A stretch of 64,000 nucleotides of DNA from Rhizobium sp. WYJ-E13. GTDB taxonomy: Bacteria; Pseudomonadota; Alphaproteobacteria; Rhizobiales; Rhizobiaceae. The position numbers and the translations under genes are program-made. Positions 61,698 through 64,000 of this stretch are shown piece after piece. The stretch lies in contig NZ_CP076854.1 in NCBI RefSeq assembly GCF_018987265.1, forward strand, positions 1,364,001-1,428,000, read 5' to 3'. Below the pieces are notes generated by a model, which saw nothing but the letters and a program-made list of their open reading frames with translations, was not told the DNA's origin and searched no databases. Every line of letters starts with the position of its first letter. Position 1 is the stretch's first letter.

Positions 61698-62413
61698 AAC
61701 CTGCCGTGCATGTGGAAAAGCTCGTGCGACGTTTTGCGGCGAAGACAATCCTCGACGGCGTCGATCTCGATATCGGCGAGGGCGAGTTCGTCGCCCTGCT
61801 CGGCAAAAGCGGCTCAGGCAAGAGCACGTTCCTCAGAGCCCTTGCCGGCCTCGACCACGAGGTCGAGGGAACTGGGACGCTTGAGACGCCGGAAGAACTT
61901 TCGGTCGTCTTTCAGGATGCCCGTCTGCTGCCCTGGCGCACGGTCATTCAGAACGTCACGCTCGGTCTGCCGGATAAAGCCGGACAGAAAGCCGGACGCA
62001 GGGCGCTCGCCGAAGTCGGTCTCGAAGGACGGGAAACTGCCTGGCCGAACCAGCTGTCCGGCGGCGAACAGCAGAGGGTGGCACTCGCCCGCTCGCTGGT
62101 GCGTGAGCCGGTCCTGCTGCTGGCCGACGAACCCTTCGGCGCGCTCGATGCGCTGACCCGGCTGAAGATGCATGACCTCTTGCGGGAGCTTTGTGCGAAA
62201 CACCGCCCCGCCGTTCTGCTCGTCACCCATGATGTCGATGAGGCGATCTCGCTCGCCGACCGAATCCTGGTGCTCGATGAGGGCCGTTTTGTCGAGGATC
62301 TGCGCATCGATCTGCCGGCGCCACGCGATCACGGCGATCCGCGCTTCGCACAGATCCGAACCCGTCTTCTGAGACGGCTCGGGGTTGATGCCGCCGGCCG
62401 TCACGCTGCCTGA
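61673..62413 (+). CDS. Sulfonate-type ABC transporter ATPase (SsuB-like)
   Basis: 246 residues with Walker A GKSGSGKST, signature LSGGEQQR, Walker B LLLADEPFGALD and H-loop LVTHDVDEAI. The Q-loop QDARLLPWRTVIQNVTLGL is the SsuB/TauB form. The ATG at 61673 overlaps the permease gene; sequence before it belongs to the permease in another frame. Confidence 0.9.
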   Translation: MAPHSGQLKPAVHVEKLVRRFAAKTILDGVDLDIGEGEFVALLGKSGSGKSTFLRALAGLDHEVEGTGTLETPEELSVVFQDARLLPWRTVIQNVTLGLPDKAGQKAGRRALAEVGLEGRETAWPNQLSGGEQQRVALARSLVREPVLLLADEPFGALDALTRLKMHDLLRELCAKHRPAVLLVTHDVDEAISLADRILVLDEGRFVEDLRIDLPAPRDHGDPRFAQIRTRLLRRLGVDAAGRHAA

Positions 62414-62433
62414 AACCAAAGGAGATCGTCATC

Positions 62434-63810
62434 ATGGCTAATCAGAAAAGACAGATACGGCTTGGCGCGTTCATCATGGCAACCGGCCATCATGTCGCCG
62501 CCTGGCGCCACCCGGACGCACAAGCCGATGCCGGCCTGAATGTCGATCACTATCGCGAGCTCGCCCAGACCGCCGAGCGCGGCAAATTCGACCTGGTTTT
62601 CGTTGCCGACAGCCCGGCCGGCTGGGAGCGGGCCAAAGACCCCGAAGCGCTGCGCCGCACCGCGCAGGGCGCCCATTTCGAGCCGGTGACCCTGTGGGCG
62701 GCGCTTTCTCAGGTCACAAGCCATATCGGCTTTGTCGCAACCGCCTCCACCACCTATGAAGACCCCTATCTGCTTGCCCGCAAATTCGCCTCGCTCGACT
62801 ATATCTCCAAGGGGCGCGCGGCCTGGAACGTCGTCACCACGGGAGCCGATGTCTCCAAGAATTTCTCGATCCCCGGCCATCCGGCTCATGCCGACCGTTA
62901 TGCGCGGGCAGAGGAATTCGTCGATCTGGTGAAGGGCTTGTGGGATTCCTATGAGGACGACGCTTTCATCCGTGACAAGGAAAGCGGCGTCTATCTCGAT
63001 CCGGACAAGGTGCATCAGCTCGACCACAAAGGCCAGTTCTTCTCCGTCAGCGGCCCCTTGAATGTCGGCCGCCCGGTGCAGGGCTATCCCGTCATCGTCC
63101 AGGCCGGCGCATCCGAGCCGGGTCGCGAGCTCGCGGCGCGTACCGCCGAGATGATCTTCACCGCGAACCAGACGCTGGAGGACGCTCAGGAATTTTATGC
63201 GGACGTCAAGGGACGGCTCGGCCGCTATGGACGCAACCCGGATGAACTGCTGATCAGCCCCGGCATCTTCCCGGTCTTAGGCGGCACGGAGGCCGAAACA
63301 CGGGAAAATTACGAATATATCCAGTCGCTGGTTCACCCCTCGGTCGCCTGGAACATCCTGTCGCGCCACTACAAGGACGTCGATCTCTCCGGATATTCGC
63401 TCGACGATCCAGCCCCACCACTGCCCGACAACACCGAGCTCAACAAGAGCCGCCTCAAACTGGTCACCGATCTGGTCTCGCGCAACAATATGACGCTGCG
63501 CGAATTCTATCTGGCGGTCGCGACCGCCCGCGGACACCGCACGGTTGTCGGCACGCCGGAGCAGGTGGCCGACGCGATGCAGGAATGGTTCGACAATGGT
63601 GCGGCGGATGCCTTCAACATCATGCCGCCGGTCCTGCCGAAGGGGCTGACCGACTTCGTCGATCAGGTCGTGCCGATCCTGCGCAAGCGCGGTCTTTTCC
63701 GCGAGGAGTACGAAGGCACGACGCTGCGCGAGAACCTCGGTCTGCGGCGTCCACCGAATGGGCTGGCGCTGAGAGCCCGGCAGGGCACATCGGCCCGGGC
63801 GGCCGGATAA
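62434..63810 (+). CDS. LLM-class flavin monooxygenase (NtaA/DmoA/SnaA type)
   Basis: 458 residues, FMNH2-dependent monooxygenase of the bacterial luciferase-like superfamily. The form MATGHHVAAWRHPDA, DLVFVADSPAGW, PYLLARKFASLDYISKGRAAWNVVTT and VIVQAGASEPGRELAARTAEMIFT is that of the NtaA/SnaA/DmoA branch rather than SsuD. It probably cleaves or oxidises an organosulfur or amine compound. AAGGAG precedes the ATG. It needs a flavin reductase that is not seen here. The next gene is SsuD-like. Confidence 0.88.
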   Translation: MANQKRQIRLGAFIMATGHHVAAWRHPDAQADAGLNVDHYRELAQTAERGKFDLVFVADSPAGWERAKDPEALRRTAQGAHFEPVTLWAALSQVTSHIGFVATASTTYEDPYLLARKFASLDYISKGRAAWNVVTTGADVSKNFSIPGHPAHADRYARAEEFVDLVKGLWDSYEDDAFIRDKESGVYLDPDKVHQLDHKGQFFSVSGPLNVGRPVQGYPVIVQAGASEPGRELAARTAEMIFTANQTLEDAQEFYADVKGRLGRYGRNPDELLISPGIFPVLGGTEAETRENYEYIQSLVHPSVAWNILSRHYKDVDLSGYSLDDPAPPLPDNTELNKSRLKLVTDLVSRNNMTLREFYLAVATARGHRTVVGTPEQVADAMQEWFDNGAADAFNIMPPVLPKGLTDFVDQVVPILRKRGLFREEYEGTTLRENLGLRRPPNGLALRARQGTSARAAG

Positions 63811-63900
63811 TCCCTCCTTCGCAGAACATGCGGGCGATTGCAACGCAGCCGGCCGCACTATTCCTTCTCATTCAATCACAGAGAACGGCAGGCATATCGC

Positions 63901-64000
63901 ATGAGCAGCAATCCGGAATTCCTTTGGTATATCCCCAATGCCGTCAAAGCCGGCCATCGCGGCGATTCCGCGACCGCAGACCATAACAGCCTGGAAACGC
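63901..64000 (+). CDS. ssuD: Alkanesulfonate monooxygenase SsuD-like (partial, cut by window edge)
   Basis: 33 codons are visible, starting MSSNPEFLWYIPN and continuing to DHNSLET; this matches the N-terminus of SsuD, the FMNH2-dependent enzyme that releases sulfite from alkanesulfonates. AGG lies nine bases before the ATG. The rest is beyond the right edge. A second LLM monooxygenase in the same operon would be redundant unless substrates differ. Confidence 0.8.
   Translation, partial: MSSNPEFLWYIPNAVKAGHRGDSATADHNSLET

Noticed and set aside
63828..63986. Small open frame between the LLM gene and SsuD
   Set aside because: It overlaps the SsuD start in another frame, has no ribosome-binding site and no recognisable features.
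1..64000. CRISPR arrays, tRNA or rRNA genes, insertion sequences and phage genes
   Set aside because: No regularly spaced repeats, no cloverleaf-like or rRNA sequence, and no transposase or integrase protein was seen on either strand.

Overview
The window looks like a chromosome or chromid segment of a Rhizobium/Agrobacterium-type alphaproteobacterium (Rhizobiaceae). The grounds are the pcaDCHGB gene order, the cyoABCD-SURF1 cluster, the very large share of ABC transporters, high GC and dense short-gap operons. I see no rRNA, tRNA, CRISPR array, insertion sequence or phage gene. The first gene lies 54 bases from the left edge and the last gene is cut by the right edge.

Layout. 0.05-3.8 kb: protocatechuate operon pcaDCHGB (plus). 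3.9-4.6 kb: a gluconate-5-dehydrogenase-like SDR. 4.6-8.6 kb (minus): an iron/2-aminoethylphosphonate-type ABC importer (ATPase, binding protein, fused permease) and a tiny membrane protein with a Gly/Asp tail. 9.1-20.98 kb: a signalling and surface-polysaccharide block with an MBL-fold hydrolase, a polysaccharide deacetylase, a GT4 glycosyltransferase, a cytochrome b/2Fe-2S/adenylate cyclase fusion coupled to an FkbM methyltransferase, a thioredoxin-reductase-like flavoprotein with a divergent Rrf2 regulator, a small methyltransferase, a DUF3095 protein, a UDP-sugar dehydrogenase and a second class III cyclase. 21.2-27.1 kb: a Yej/Opp-type peptide ABC importer. 27.2-34.3 kb: three glycosyltransferases, a 904-residue ABC-exporter-like protein whose ATPase motifs are all degenerate, and a cyclic-nucleotide-binding protein, closed by a strong terminator. 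34.4-35.7 kb: MHS-type MFS carrier. 36.1-41.2 kb: cytochrome bo3 oxidase cyoABCD plus SURF1. 41.2-45.0 kb: a small unknown protein, a PAS hybrid histidine kinase and an FAD/NAD(P) protein. 45.2-50.2 kb: an aldose-epimerase-like protein and, divergently, a heterodimeric ABC exporter. 50.4-55.8 kb: a glycine-zipper protein, then a sugar-acid locus (LacI regulator, inositol-monophosphatase-family phosphatase, ACS-type MFS, glycerate 2-kinase). 55.9-57.7 kb: a DUF1989 protein with a divergent LysR. 57.8-59.3 kb: a PAS-GGDEF diguanylate cyclase. 59.8-64 kb: a sulfonate operon (binding protein, permease, ATPase, two LLM monooxygenases, the second cut by the edge).

The best candidate for something undescribed is the 27.2-34.3 kb set. 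A MurG-like pair of glycosyltransferases flanks a GT4 enzyme; then come an exporter fold with no recognisable ATPase chemistry and a roughly 280-residue insertion carrying repeats of its own Q-loop segment, and a small cNMP-binding protein. Three cyclase-superfamily genes lie 10-20 kb upstream, and one of them is fused to a membrane haem/iron-sulfur module. A model in which cAMP or redox state controls glycan assembly or export is an inference from this proximity, not something the sequence proves.

Starts were chosen by ribosome-binding site, overlap with the upstream gene, and where family homology begins. All functions come from recognised motifs and were not confirmed by a database search.
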